Position numbers and translations under genes: made by a program
Part shown: positions 1 to 12,480 of the stretch, piece after piece
Layout of the letters: every line of letters begins with the position of its first letter
Numbering within the stretch: the first letter of the stretch is position 1
DNA from: Ptiloglossa arizonensis
Taxonomy: Eukaryota; Arthropoda; Insecta; Hymenoptera; Colletidae
Length of the DNA stretch: 64,000 nucleotides
Assembly (NCBI RefSeq): GCF_051014685.1
Contig: NW_027478402.1
Span: 1,922,001 to 1,986,000, forward strand
Reading direction: 5' to 3'
Notes under the pieces: generated by a model
Database searches by the model: none
Told to the model about the DNA's origin: nothing
The model's input: the letters and a program-made list of their open reading frames with translations, nothing else

Positions 1-353
1 TATTGGTTTCGAGTATCAGATTCGGAAAATTTTGATGGTCTCTCAACCATTCCTTAATTTGAAACTCGCATATCTCGCGAACGGATTGACGAACTCGAGA
101 AATTCCTGTTGCATCTGAAAGTAGAAGCTAGCCCAATTACAGCGGTATGAGTATTTTTGCCCTGGGCCATAGTAGTTATTGGTTTCGAGTATCAGAACTG
201 CGAAAATTTTGATGGTTTCTCAATTATTCCTTAACTTCAAACTCCCATATCTCACGAATGGATTGTCGAACTCGAGAAATTCCTTTTGCATCTGAAAGTA
301 GAAACTCGCCCAATTACAATGGTGTGTGTACTTTTCCCCTAGGCAGTTGTAGT

Positions 354-530
354 TATTAGTTTCGAGTATCAGACTTGCGAAAATTTTGATGGTTTCTCAA
401 CCATTCCTTAACTTCAAACTCCCATATCTCGCGAACGGATTGACGAACTCAAGAAATTCCTGACGCATCTGAAAGTAAAAACTCGCCCGATTACAACGGT
501 ATGTGTATTTTTCCCCTAGGCCATTGTAGT
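354..530 (+). repeat. Representative near-consensus 177-bp monomer
   Basis: This monomer is close to the consensus and serves as a coordinate reference. Counting its first T as 1, the landmarks are: TTTCGAG at 7-13, the palindrome AAAATTTT at 27-34, the dyad ATGGTT/AACCAT at 36-51, the CENP-B-box-like site on the minus strand at 68-84, TCGCGA (NruI) at 76-81, the XhoI-site position at 95-100 (here CTCAAG instead of CTCGAG), a variable block at 141-160 (CAACGGTATGTGTATTTTT or CAATGGTGTGTGTACTTTT), CCTAGG (AvrII) at 162-167, and a variable end at 168-177 (CCATTGTAGT, CCATTCCAGT or CCATAGTAGT). The length is exactly 3 x 59, so a reading frame carries over between monomers, but the consensus has stops in the frames I translated. 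Confidence 0.9.
389..404. repeat. Conserved small dyad ATGGTT-TCTC-AACCAT (example)
   Basis: A 6-bp inverted repeat with a 4-nt loop occurs at monomer positions 36-51 and directly follows the palindrome AAAATTTT plus G. It is shown here for one monomer. Most monomers keep it. Typical variants are ATGGTCTCTCAACCAT (one G-T-type mismatch), AAGCATT (one mismatch) and CAAACAT. Short dyads of this kind are known in several satellites. Whether it folds or is bound by a protein cannot be told from sequence. Confidence 0.7.
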
Positions 531-589
531 TATTGGTTTCGAGTATCAGACTTGCGAAAATTTTGATGGTTTCTCAACCATTCCTTAAC

Positions 590-2713
590 TTCAAACTCCC
601 ATATCTAGCAAACGTATTGACGACCTCGAGTAATTCCTGACGCCTCTAAAAGCAGAAACTCGCCCGATTACAACGGTATGTGTATTTTTCACCTAGGCCA
701 CTGTAGTTATTTGTTTCGAGTATCAGACTTGCGAAAATTTTGATGGTTTCTCAACCATTCCTTAAATTCAAACGCCCATATCTCGCGAACGGATCGACGA
801 ACTCGAGTAATTCCTGTTGCATCTGAAACTAGAAACTCGCCCGATTACAATGGTGTCTGTACTTTTCCCCTAGGCCATTCCAGTTATTCGTTTCTAGCAT
901 CAGAATTTCGAAAATTTTGATCGTTTCTCAACCATCGCTTAAGTCCAAACTCCGATATTTCGTAAACGGATTGACGAATCCGAAAAGATTCTGTTGCATC
1001 TGAAAGTACAAACTCTCACGATTACAACGGTATGTGTATTTTACCGCTATGCCATTGTAGTTATTGGTTTCGAGTATCAGACTTGCGAAAATTTTGATGG
1101 TTTGTCAATTATTCCTTAACTTCAAACTCCCATATCTCGCGAATGGATTGTCGAACTCGAGAAATTCCTTTTGCATCTGAAAGTAGAAACTCGCCCGATT
1201 ACAATGGTGTGTGTACTTTTCCCCCAGGCCGTTGTAGTTATTAGTTTCGAGTATCAGACTTGCGAAAATTTTGATGGTTTCTCAACCATTCCTTAACTTC
1301 AAACTCCCATATCTCGCGAACGGATTGACGAATTCGAGAAATTCCCGTTGCATCTGACAGCAGAAACTCGCACGATTACAATTGTTTGTGTACTTTTCCC
1401 CTAGGCCATTCCGGTTATTGGTTTCGAGTATCAGACTTGCGAAAATTTTGATGGTTTCTCAACCATTCCTTAACTTCAAACTCCCATATCTCGCGAACGG
1501 ATTGACGAATTCGAGAAATTCCCGTTGCATCTGACAGCAGAAACTCGCCCGATTACAATGGTATGTGTACTTTTCCCCTAGGCCATTCCGGTTATTGGTT
1601 TCGAGTATCAGACTTGCGAAAATTTTGATGGTTTCTCAACCATTCCTTAACTTCAAACTCCCATATCCAGCAAACCGATTGACGACCTCGAGTAATTCCT
1701 GACGCATCTAAAAGCAGAAACTCGCCCGACTACAACGGTATGTGTATTTTTCACCTAGGCCACTGTAGTTATTTGTTTCGAGTATCAGACTTGCGAAAAT
1801 TTTGATGGTTTCTCAACCATTCCTTAAATTCAAACGCCCATATCTCGCGAACGGATCGACGAACTCGAGTAATTCCTGTTGCATCTGAAACTAGAAACTC
1901 GCCCGATTAGAATGGTGTCTGTACTTTTCCCCTAGGCCATTCCAGTTATTCGTTTCTAGCATCAGAATTTCGAAAATTTTGATCGTTTCTCAACCATCGC
2001 TTAAGTCCAAACTCCGATATTTCGTAAACGGATTGACGAATCCGAAAAGATTCTGTTGCATCTGAAAGTACAAACTCTCACGATTACAACGGTATGTGTA
2101 TTTTACCGCTATGCCATTGCAGTTATTGGTTTCCAGTATCAGACTTGCGAAAATTTTGATGGTTTGTCAATTATTCCTTAACTTCAAACTCCCATATCTC
2201 GCGAATGGATTGTCGAACTCGAGAAATTCCTTTTGCATCTGAAAGTAGAAACTCGCCCGATTACAATGGTGTGTGTACTTTTCCCCTAGGCCGTTGTAGT
2301 TATTAGTTTCGAGTATCAGACTTGCGAAAATTTTGATGGTTTCTCAACCATTCCTTAACTTCAAACTCCCATATCTCGCGAACGGATTGACGAATTCGAG
2401 AAATTCCCGTCGCATCTGACAGCAGAAACTCGCCCGATTACAATGGTATGTGTACTTTTCCCCTAGGCCATTCCGGTTATTGGTTTCGAGTATCAGACTT
2501 GCGAAAATTTTGATGGTTTCTCAACCATTCCTTAACTTCAAACTCCCATATCTCGCGAACGGATTGACGAATTCGAGAAATTCACGTTGCATCTGACAGC
2601 AGAAACTCGCCCGATTACAATGGTATGTGTACTTTTCCCCTAGGCCATTCCGGTTATTGGTTTCGAGCATCAGACTTGCGAAAATTTTGTTGGTTTCTCA
2701 ACCATTCCTTAAT
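590..2713 (+). repeat. 6-monomer higher-order unit, two tandem copies (about 1,062 bp each)
   Basis: Diagnostic variants recur at an offset of exactly 1,062 bp (6 x 177). The unusual TATCTAGC/TATCCAGC at 601 recurs at 1663, and the TTTCTAGCATCAGAATTTCG junction at 891 recurs at 1953. The following monomer with CATCGCTTAAGTCC and GATATTTCG also recurs in the same order. Copy 1 is about 590-1651 and copy 2 about 1652-2713. A short piece of a third copy (CATATCCAGCAAACCG) appears at 2902, 7 monomers after 1663. Boundaries were read by eye and are good to about 50 bp. Confidence 0.85.
898..1000 (+). repeat. Divergent monomer type with GATATTTCG and AATCCGAAAA (example)
   Basis: A recurring variant monomer has CTTAA(C/T)TCCAAACTCCGATATTTCG in place of CTTAACTTCAAACTCCCATATCTCG, and GACGAATCCGAAAAATTTC in place of GACGAACTCGAGAAATTCC. 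The XhoI site is lost and the CENP-B-like core is degraded at CCC. It is scattered singly at about 1960, 5350, 5890, 6770, 7830, 10140, 11730, 12610, 27100, 27290, 40025 and 47100, and partial forms (only the AATCCGAAAA half) occur at 31570, 32810, 32990, 35990 and 36170. The linked changes over about 70 bp mark an old sub-lineage. Confidence 0.8.
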
Positions 2714-5700
2714 TTCAAACTCCCATATCTCGCGAACGGATTGACGAACTCGAGAAATTCCTGACGCATCTGAAAGCAAAAACTCGCCCGATTACAACGG
2801 TATGTGTATTTTTCCCCTAGGCCATTGTAGTTATTGATTTCGAGTATCAGACTTGCGAAAATTTTGATGGTTTCTCAACCATTCCTTAACTTCAAACTCC
2901 CATATCCAGCAAACCGATTGACGACCTCGAGTAATTCCTGACGCATCTAAAAGCAGAAACTCGCCCGACTACAACGGTATGTGTATTTTTCACCTAGGCC
3001 ACTGTAGTTATTTGTTTCGAGTGTCAGACTTGCGAAAATTTTGATGGTTTCTCAACCATTCCTTAACTTCAAACTCCCATATCTCGCGAACGGATTGACG
3101 AACTCGGAAAATTCCTGTTGCATCTGACAGCAGAAACCCGCCCGATTACAACGGTATGTGTACTTTTCCCCTAGGCCATGCCAGTCATTCGTTTCTAGCA
3201 TCAGACTTGCGAAAATTTTGATGGTTTCTCAACCATTCCTTAACTTCAAACTCCCATATCTCGCGAACGGATTGACGAACTCGAGTAATTCCTGTTGAAT
3301 CTGAAAGCAGGAACTCGCCCGATTACAAATGTATGTGAATTTTTGCCCTAGACCATAGTAGTTATTGGTTTCGAGTATCAGATTCCGAAAATTTTGATTG
3401 TTTCTCAACCATTCCTTAATTTGAAACTCGCATATCTCGCGAACGGATTGACGAACTGAAGAAATTCCTGTTGCAACTGAAAGCAGAAACTCGCCCGATT
3501 ACAACGGTATGTGTATTTTTGCCCTAGACCATAGTAGTTATTGGTTTCGAGTATCAGACTTGCGAAAATTTTGATGGTTACTCAACCATTCCTTAACTTC
3601 AACCTCGCATATCTCGCGAACGGATTGATGAATCCGAAAAATTCCTGTTGCGCCTGAAAGTAGAAACTCGCCCGATTACAACGGTATGTGCATTTTTCCC
3701 CTAGGCCATTGTAGTTATTGGTTTCGAGTATCAGATTCCGAAAATTTTGATGGTTTCTCAACCATTCCTTAATTTGAAACTCGCATATCTCGCGAACGGA
3801 TTGACGAACTCGAGAAATTCCTGTTGCATCTGAAAGCAGAAACTCGCCCAATTACAATGGTGTGTGTACTTTTCCCCTAGGCCATTCCAGTTATTGGTTT
3901 CGAGTATCAGACTTGCGAAAATTTTGATGGCTTCTCAACCATTCCTTAACTTCAAACACGCATATCTCGCGAACGGATTGAGGAACTCGAGAAATTCCTG
4001 TTGCGTCTGCAAGTAGAAACTCTCCCGATTACAATGGTACAAGTATTTTTCCCCTAGGCCATTGTAGTTATTGGTTGCGAGTATCAGACTCGCAAAAATT
4101 TTGATGGTTTCTCAACCATTCCTTAACTTCAAACTCCCATATCTCGCGAGCGGATTGACGAACTCGAGAAATTCCGGTTGCATCTGAAAGTAGAATCTCG
4201 CCCGATTACAACGGTATGTGAATTTTTCCCCTAGGCCATTGTAGTTATTGGTGTCGGGTATCAGATTCCGCAAATTTTTATGGTTTCTCAACCATTCCTT
4301 AACTTCAAATTCCCATATTTCTCGAACGGACTGAGGAAATCGAGAAATTCCTGTTGCGTCTGCAAGTAGAAACTCTCCCGATTACAATGGTACAAGTATT
4401 TTTCCCCTAGGCCATTGTAGTTATTGGTTGCGAGTATCAGACTCGCAAAAATTTTGATGGTTTCTCAACCATTCCTTAACTTCAAACTCCCATATCTCGC
4501 GAGCGGAGTGACGAACTCGGGAAATTCCGGTTGCATCTGAAAGTAGAAACTCGCCCGATTACAACGGTATGTGAATTTTTCCCCTAGGCCATTGCAGTTA
4601 TTGGTTTCGAGTATCAGATTCGGAAAATTTTGATGGTCTCTCAAACATCCCTTAATTTGATACTCCCATATCTCGCGAACGGATTGACGAACTCGAGAAA
4701 TTCCTCTTGCATCTAAAAGTAGAAGCTAGCCCAATTACAACGGTATGCGTATTTTTGCCCTAGGCCATAGTAGTCATTGGTTTCGAGTATCAGAATTGCG
4801 AAAATTTTGATGGTTTCTCAACCATTCCTTAACTTCAAACTCCCATATCTCGCGAGCGGATTGACGAACTCGAGAAATTCCGGTTGCATCTGAAAGTAGA
4901 AACTCGCCCGATTACAACGGTATGTGTATTCTTCCCCTAGGCCATTGTAGTTATTGTTTTCGAGTATCAGAATTGCGGAAATTTTGATGGTTTCTCAACC
5001 ATTCCTTAACTTCAAACCCCCATATCTCGCGAACGGATTGAGGAACTCGAGAAATTCCGGTTGCATCTGAAAGTAGATACTTGCCCGATTACAACGGTAT
5101 GTGTACTTTACCCCTAGGCCATTGTAGTTAATGGTTTCGAATATCAGAATTGCGAAAATTTTGATGGTTTCTCAACCAGTCCTTAACTTCAAACCCCCAT
5201 ATCTTGCGAACGGATTGACGAACTCGAGAAATTCCGGTTGCATCTGAAAGTAGATACTCGCCCGATTACAACGGTGTGTGAACTTTTCCCCTAGGCCACT
5301 CCAGTTATTAGTTTCGAGTATCAGACTTGCGAAAATTTTGATGGTTTCTCAACCATCTCTTAATTCCAAAGTCCGATATTTCACGAACGGATTGATTAAT
5401 CCGAAAAATTTCTGTTGCATCTGAAAGTAGAGACTCCCCCGATTACAACGATATGTGTATTTTTCCCCTAGGCCATTGTAGTTATTGGTTTGGAGTATCA
5501 GAATTGCGAAAATTTTGATGGTTTCTCAACCATTCCCTAACTTCAAACCCCCATATCTCGCGAACGGATTGACGAACTCGAGAAATTCCTGTTGCATCTG
5601 AAAGTAGAAACTCGCCCGTTTACAATGGTGTGTGTGCTTTTCCCCTAGGCCATTCCAGTTATTAGTTTCGAGCATCAGACTTGCGAAAATTTTGATGGTT

Positions 5701-6880
5701 TCTCAACCATTCCTTAATTTCAAACTCCCATATCTCGCGAACGGATAGACGAACTCGAGAAATTCCTGTTGCAGCTGAAAGTATAAACTCGCCCGATTAC
5801 AACGGTATGTGTCCTATTCCCCTAGGCCATTCCAGTTATTCGTTTCTAGCATCAGAATTGCGAAAATTTTGATGGTTTCTCAACCATCTCTTAATTCCAA
5901 AGTCCGATACTTCGCGAACGGATTGACGAATGCGAAATATTTCTGTTGCATCTGAAACTAGAAACTCTCCCGATTCCAAGGGTATATGTATTTTTCCCCT
6001 AGGCCATTGTAGTTATTGGTTTCGAGTATCAGACTTGCGAAATTTTGATGGTTTCTCAACCATTCCTTAACTCGAATCTCCCATATCTCTCGAACGGATT
6101 GACGAACTCGAGAAATGCCTGTTGCATCTACAAGCAGAAACCTGCCCGATTACAACGGTACGTGTATTTTTGCCCTAGGACATAGTAGTTATTGGATTCG
6201 ACTATCAGACTTGCGAAAATTTTGATGGTTTCTCAACCATTCCTTAACTTCAAAATCCCATATCACGCGAACGGATCGACGAACTCGAGAAAATCCTGTT
6301 GCATCTGAAAGTAGAAACTCGCCCGATTACAATGGTGTGTGTACTTATCCCCTAGACCACTCCAGTTATTCTTTTCTAGCATTAGAATTGCGAAAATTTT
6401 GATGGTTTCTCAACCATTCCTTAACTTCAAACTCGCATATCTCGCGAACGGATTGAGGAACTCGAGAAATTCCGGTTGCATCTGAAATTAGAAACTCGCC
6501 CGATTACAATGGTGTGTGTACTTTTCCCCCAGGCCATTGTAGTTATTGGTTTCGAATATCAGAATTGCGAAAATTTTGATGGTTTCTCAACCATTCCTTA
6601 ACTTCAAACCCCCATATCTTGCGAACGGATTGACGAACTCGAGAAATTCCGGTTGCATCTGAAAGTAGATACTCGCCCGATTACAACGGTGTGTGAACTT
6701 TTCCCCTAGGCCACTCCAGTTATTAGTTTCGAGTATCAGACTTGCGAAAATTTTGATGGTTTCTCAACCATCTCTTAATTCCAAAGTCCGATATTTCGCG
6801 AACGGATTGACGAATCCGAAAAATTTCCGTTGCATCTGAAAGTAGAAACTCCCCCGATTACAACGGTATGTGTATTTTTC
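2714..6880 (+). repeat. Mixed-order satellite monomers with short local duplications
   Basis: This stretch holds only 177-bp monomers with no dominant long unit. Two local duplications are clear. The segment 3985-4255, with the rare string TACAAGTATTTTTCC at 4038, recurs at 4338-4608 (same string at 4391), two monomers less one base. The segment around 5126-5500, marked by TTCGAATATC at 5136, recurs at 6541-6915 (6551), eight monomers less one base. Variant monomers with GATATTTC and AATCCGAAAAATTTC are interspersed (around 5370, 5910 and 6790). No gene or foreign insert is seen. Confidence 0.8.
5437..5453 (-). promoter_or_regulatory. Second-position CENP-B-like site (8/9)
   Basis: The sequence CCCGATTACAACGAT matches eight of nine core positions. 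It is at a different place in the monomer (around 134-150) from the main site. The consensus there matches only 7/9 (CCCGATTACAACGGT), a score expected by chance in a sequence this long, so this is weak evidence. The same variant occurs at 45232-45248. Confidence 0.25.
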
Positions 6881-9180
6881 CCCTAGGCCATTTTAGTTAT
6901 TGGTTTCGAGTATCAGAATTGCGAAAATTTTGATGGTTATCAACCATTCCTTAATTTCAATCCCCCATATCTCGCGAACGGATTGACGAACTCGAGAAAT
7001 TCCGGTTGCATCTGAAAGTAGATACTCGCCCGATTACAACGGTGTGTGTACTTTTCCCATAGGCCGTTCCAGTTATTAGTTTCGAGTATCAGACTTGCGA
7101 AAATTTTGATGGTTTCTCAACCACTCCTTAACTTCAAATTCCCATATCTCGCGAACGGATTGACGCATCCGAAAAGTTCCTGTTGCATCTGAAAGTAGAA
7201 ACTCGCCCGATTACAATGGTGTGTGTACTTATCCCCTAGACCACTCCAGTTATTCTTTTCTAGCATTAGAATTGCGAAAATTTTGATGGTTTCTCAACCA
7301 TTCCTTAATTTCAAACTCCCATATCTCGCGAACGGATAGTCGATCTCGAGTAATTCCTGTTGTATCTGAAGTAGAATCTCGCCCGATTACAATGGTGTGT
7401 GTACTTTTCCCCTAGGCCATTCCAGTTATTGGTTTCGAGTATCAGATTTGCGAAAATTTTGAGGGTATCTCCTCCATTCCTTAACTTCAAACTCCCATAT
7501 CTCGCGAACGGATTGACCAACTCGAGAAATTCCTGACGCATCTGAAAGCAGAATCTCGCCCGATTACAATTGTGAGTGTATTTTTCCCCCAGGCCATTGT
7601 AGTTATTGGTTAGGAGTATCAGACTTGCGAAAATTTTGATGGTTTCTCAACCATTCCTTAATTTCAAACTCCCATATCTCGCGGACGGATTGACGAACTC
7701 GAGAAATACCTGTTGCATCTGAAAGTATAAAACTCGCCCGATTACAATGGTGTGTGTACCTTTCCCCTAGGCCATTCCAGTTATTGGTTTCGAGTATCAG
7801 ACTTGCGAAAATTTTGATGGTTTCTCAACCATTTTTCAAATCCAAACTCCGATATTTCGCGAACGGATTGACGAATCCGAAAAATTTCTGTTGCATCTGA
7901 TACTAGAAACTCGCCCGATTACAACGGTGTCTGTACTTTTCCCATATGCCATTCCAGTCATTCGTTTCTAGCATTAGACCTGCGAAAATTTTGATGTTTT
8001 CTCAACCATTGCTTAACTTCAAACTCCCATATCTCGCGAACGGATTGACGAATTCGAGAAATTCCCGTTGCATCTGACAGCAGAAACTCGCCCGATTACA
8101 ATGGTACGTGTACTTTTCCCCTAGGCCATTCCAGTTATTGGTTTCGAGTATGAGACTTGCGAAAATTTTGATGGTTTCTCAACCATTCCTAAACTTCAAA
8201 CTCCCATATCTCGCGAACGGATTGACGAACTCGAGAAATTCCTGACGCATCTGAAAGCAAAAACTCGCCCGATTACAACGGTATGTGTATTTTTCCCCTA
8301 GGCCATTGTAGTTATTGGTTTCGAGTATCAGACTTGCGAAAATTTTGATGGTTTCTCAACCATTCCTTAACATCATACTCCCATATCTAGCAAACGGATT
8401 GATGACCTCGAGTAATTCCTGACGCATCTAAAAGAAGAAACTCGCCCGATTACAACGGTATGTGTATTTTTCACCTAGGCCACTGTAGTTATTTGTTTCG
8501 AGTATCAGACTTGCGAAAATTTTGATGGTTTCTCAGCCATACCTTAAATTCAAACGCCCATATCTCGCGAACGGATTGTCGGTCTCGAGAAATTCCAGTT
8601 GCATCTGAAAGTAGAAACTCTCCCGATTACAATGGTATGTGTATTTTTCCGCTAGGCCATTGTAGTTATTTGTTTCGAGTATCAGACTTGCGAAAATTTT
8701 GATGGTTTCTCAACCATTCCATAACTTCAAACTCCCACATCTCGCGAACGGATTGACGAACTCGGGAAATTCCTGTTGCATCTGACAGCAGAAACTCGCC
8801 CGATTACAATGGTATGTGTACTTTTCCCCTAGGCCATGCCAGTCATTTGTTTCTAGCATCAGACTTGCGAAAATTTTGATGGTTTCTCAACCATTCCTTA
8901 ACTTCAAACTCCCATATCTCGCGAACGGATAGGCGAACTCGAGAAATTCCAGTTGCTTCTGAAAGTAGAAACTCGCCCAATCACAATGGTGTGTGTACTT
9001 TTCCCCTAGGCCATTCCAGTTATTGGTTTCGAGTATCAGATTTGCGAAAATTTTGAGGGTATCTCATCCATTCCTTAACTTCAAACTCCCTTATCTCGCG
9101 AACGGATTGACCAACTCGAGAAATTCCTGACGCATCTGAAAGCAGAATCTCGCCCGATTACAATTGTGAGTTAATTTTTC
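6880..9180 (+). repeat. 13-monomer higher-order unit, copy 1
   Basis: Thirteen consecutive monomers recur 2,300 bp downstream (13 x 177 is 2,301). Markers are the shortened TGATGGTTATCAACC at 6931 (again at 9231), CTAGCATTAGAATTG at 7260 (again at 9560) and GAGGGTATCT at 7461 (again at 9761). The shared one-base deletion in the first marker shows that the copies descend from one duplicated block. The match is not uniform: around 8520-8600 this copy has CAGCCATACC and TTGTCGGTCTCGAG, while copy 2 has ordinary monomer sequence, which suggests later patchy replacement. Confidence 0.85.
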
Positions 9181-11480
9181 CCCTAGGCCATTGTAGTTAT
9201 TGGTTTCGAGTATCAGAATTGCGAAAATTTTGATGGTTATCAACCATTCCTTAATTTCAAATCCCCATATCTCGCGAACGGATTGACGAACTCGAGAAAT
9301 TCCGGTTGCATCTGAAAGTAGATACTCGCCCGATTACAACGGTGTGTGTACTTTTCCCATAGGCCATTCCAGTTATTAGTTTCGAGTATCAGACTTGCGA
9401 AAATTTTGATGGTTTCTCAACCACTCCTTATCTTCAAATTCCCATATCTCGCGAACGGATTGGCGCATCCGAAAAGTTCCTGTTGCATCTGAAAGTAGAA
9501 ACTCGCCCGATTACAATGGTCTGTGTACTTTTCCCTTAGACCACTCCAGTTATTCTTTTCTAGCATTAGAATTGCAAAAATTTTGATGGTTTCTCAACCA
9601 TTCCTTAATTTCAAACTCCCATATCTCGCGAACGGATAGTCGATCTCAAGAAATTCCTGTTGTATCTGAAGTAGAAACTCGCCCGATTACAATGGTGTGT
9701 GTACTTTTCCCCTAGGCCATTCCAGTTATTGGTTTCGAGTATCAGATTTGCGAAAATTTTGAGGGTATCTCATCCATTCCTTAACTACAAACTCCCATAT
9801 CTCGCGAACGGATTGACCAACTCGAGAAATTCCTGACGCATCTGAAAGCAGAATCTCGCCCGATTACAATTGTGAGTGTATTTTTCCCCCAGGCCATTGT
9901 AGTTATTGGTTACGAGTATCAGACTTGCGAAAATTTTGATGGTTTCTCAACCATTCCTTAATTTCAAACTCCCATATCTCGCGGACGGATTGACGAACTC
10001 GAGAAATACCTGTTGCATCTGAAAGTAGAAACTCGCCCGATTACAATGGTGTGTGTACCTTTCCCCTAGGCCATTCCAGTTATTGGTTTCGAGTATCAGA
10101 CTTGCGAAAATTTTGATGGTTTCTCAACCATTTTTCAAATCCAAACTCCGATATTTCGCGAACGGATTGACGAATCCGAAAAATTTCTGTTGCATCTGAT
10201 ACTAGAAACTCGCCCGATTACAACGGTGTCTGTATTTTTCCCCTAGGCCATTCCAGTCATTCGTTTCTAGCATTAGACTTGCGAAAATTTTGATATTTTC
10301 TCAACCATTGCTTAACTTCAAACTCCCATATCTCGCGAACGGATTGACGAATTCGAGAAATTCCCGTTGCATCTGACAGCAGAAACTCGCCCGATTACAA
10401 TGGTACGTGTACTTTTCCCCTAGGCCACTCCAGTTATTGGTTTCGAGTATGAGACTTGCGAAAATTTTGATGGTTTCTCAACCATTCCTTAACTTCAAAC
10501 TCCCATATCTCGCGAACGCATTGACGAACTCGAGAAATTCCTGACGCATCTGAAAGCAAAAACTCGCCCGATTACAACGGTATGTGTATTTTTCCCCTAG
10601 GCCATTGTAGTTATTGGTTTCGAGTATCAGACTTGCGAAAATTTTGATGGTTTCTCAACCATTCCTTAACATCATACACCCATATCTAGCAAACGGATTG
10701 ATGACCTCGAGTAATTCCTGACGCATCTAAAAGAAGAAACTCGCCCGATTACAACGGTATGTCTATTTTTCACCTAGGCCACTGTAGTTATTGGTTTCGA
10801 GTATGAGACTTGCGAAAATTTTGATGGTTTCTCAACCATTCCTTAACTTCAAACTCCCATATCTCGCGAACGCATTGACGAACTCGAGAAATTCCTGACG
10901 CATCTGAAAGCAAAAACTCGCCCGATTACAACGGTATGTGTATTTTTCCGCTAGGCCATTGTAGTTATTTGTTTCGAGTATCAGACTTGCGAAAATTTTG
11001 ATGGTTTCTCAACCATTCCATAACTTCAAACTCCCACATCTCGCGAACGGATTGACGAACTCTGGAAATTCCTGTTGCATCTGACAGCAGAAACTCGCCC
11101 GATTACAATGGTATGTGTACTTCTCCCCTAGGCCATGCCAGTCATTTGTTTCTAGCATCAGAATTGCGAAAATTTTGATGGTTTCTCAACCATTCCTTAA
11201 CTTCAAACTCCCATATCTCGCGAACGGATAGGCGAACTCGAGAAATTCCAGTTGCTTCTGAAAGTAGAAACTCGCCCAATCACAATGGTGTGTGTACTTT
11301 CCCCCTAGGTCATTCCGGTTATTGGTTTCTGGTATCAGACTTTCGAAAATTTTGAGGGTATCTCATCCATTCCTTAACTTCAAACTCCCATATCTCGCGA
11401 ACGGATTGACCAACTCGAGAAATTCCTGACGCATTTGAAAGCAGAATCTCGCCCGATTACAATTGTGAGTGTATTTTTCC
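9180..11480 (+). repeat. 13-monomer higher-order unit, copy 2
   Basis: This is the tandem partner of the preceding unit at a 2,300-bp offset, carrying the same ordered variants (9231, 9560, 9761, and GAGAAATTCCAGTTGCTTC at 11240 against 8941). Around 10800-10930 it has a monomer with GCATTGACGAACTCGAG where copy 1 has TTGTCGGTCTCGAG. From about 11340 its sequence already begins to match 9750 onwards, so the right edge is a junction into a partial third copy and not a clean end. Confidence 0.82.
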
Positions 11481-12480
11481 CCCAGGCCATTGTAGTTATT
11501 GGTTACGAGTATCAGACTTGCGAAAATTTTGATGGTTTCTCAACCATTCCTTAATTTCAAACTCCCATATCTCGCGGACGGATTGACGAACTCGAGAAAT
11601 ACCTGTTGCATCTGAAAGTAGAAACTCGCCCGATTACAATGGTGTGTGTACCTTTCCCCTAGGCCATTCCAGTTATTGGTTTCGAGTATCAGACTTGCGA
11701 AAATTTTGATGGTTTCTCAACCATTTTTCAAATCCAAACTCCGATATTTCGCGAACGGATTGACGAATCCGAAAAATTTCTGTTGCATCTGATACTAGAA
11801 ACTCGCCCGATTACAACGGTGTCTGTACTTTTCCCATAGGCCATTCCAGTCATTCGTTTCTAGCATTAGACTTGCGAAAATTTTGATGTTTTCTCAACCA
11901 TTGCTTAACTTCAAACTCCCATATCTCGCGAACGGATTGACGAATTCGAGAAATTCCCGTTGCATCTGACAGCAGAAACTCGCCCGATTACAATGGTACG
12001 TGTACTTTTCCCCTAGGCCATTCCAGTTATTGGTTTCGAGTATGAGACTTGCGAAAATTTTGATGGTTTCTCAACCATTCCTTAACTTCAAACTCCCATA
12101 TCTCGCGAACGGATTGACGAACTCGAGAAATTCCTGACGCATCTGAAAGCAAAAACTAGCCCGATTACAACGGTATGTGTATTTTTCACCTAGGCCACTG
12201 TAGTTATTTGTTTCGAGTATCAGACTTGCGAAAATTTTGATGGTTTCTCAACCATTCCTTAAATTCAAACGCCCATATCTCGCGAACGGATTGTCGGTCT
12301 CGAGAAATTCCAGCTGCATCTGAAAGTAGAAACTCTCCCGATTACAACGGTATGTGTATTTTTCCGCTAGGCCATTGTAGTTATTTGTTTCGAGTATCAG
12401 ACTTGCGAAAATTTTGATGGTCTCTCAACCATTCCATAACTTCAAACTCCCACATCTCGCGAACGGATAGGCGAACTCGA
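11340..12480 (+). repeat. Partial third copy of the 13-monomer family, 9-monomer offset
   Basis: GAGGGTATCTCATCC at 11354 lies exactly 1,593 bp (9 x 177) after the one at 9761. The following sequence, with CGCGGACGG, CATTTTTCAAATCC and TTGATGTTTTCTC, follows the order of 9.8-10.7 kb (7.5-8.4 kb in copy 1). Near 12230-12330 it carries the TTGTCGGTCTCGAG monomer that copy 1 has and copy 2 lacks, so it looks like a recombinant of the two upstream copies. Confidence 0.75.

Noticed and set aside
1..20. GGTTTCGAGTATC as a RNA polymerase III B box, suggesting a tRNA-derived SINE origin
   Set aside because: It has an extra T compared with GGTTCGANNCC and lacks the final CC. I see no A box at the right distance upstream and no tRNA-like fold.
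63..135. Internal sub-repeat in the monomer (AAACTCCC...AACGG against AAACTCGCCC...AACGG)
   Set aside because: Similarity is limited to AAACTC and AACGG, with a different distance between them in the two places. It is not convincing evidence that the 177-bp monomer arose from a shorter unit.
5437..5453. Second CENP-B box per monomer at CCCGATTACAACGGT
   Set aside because: The consensus matches only 7 of 9 core positions, which is expected by chance roughly once in two monomer-length sequences. The 8/9 variants at 5437 and 45232 are isolated single changes.
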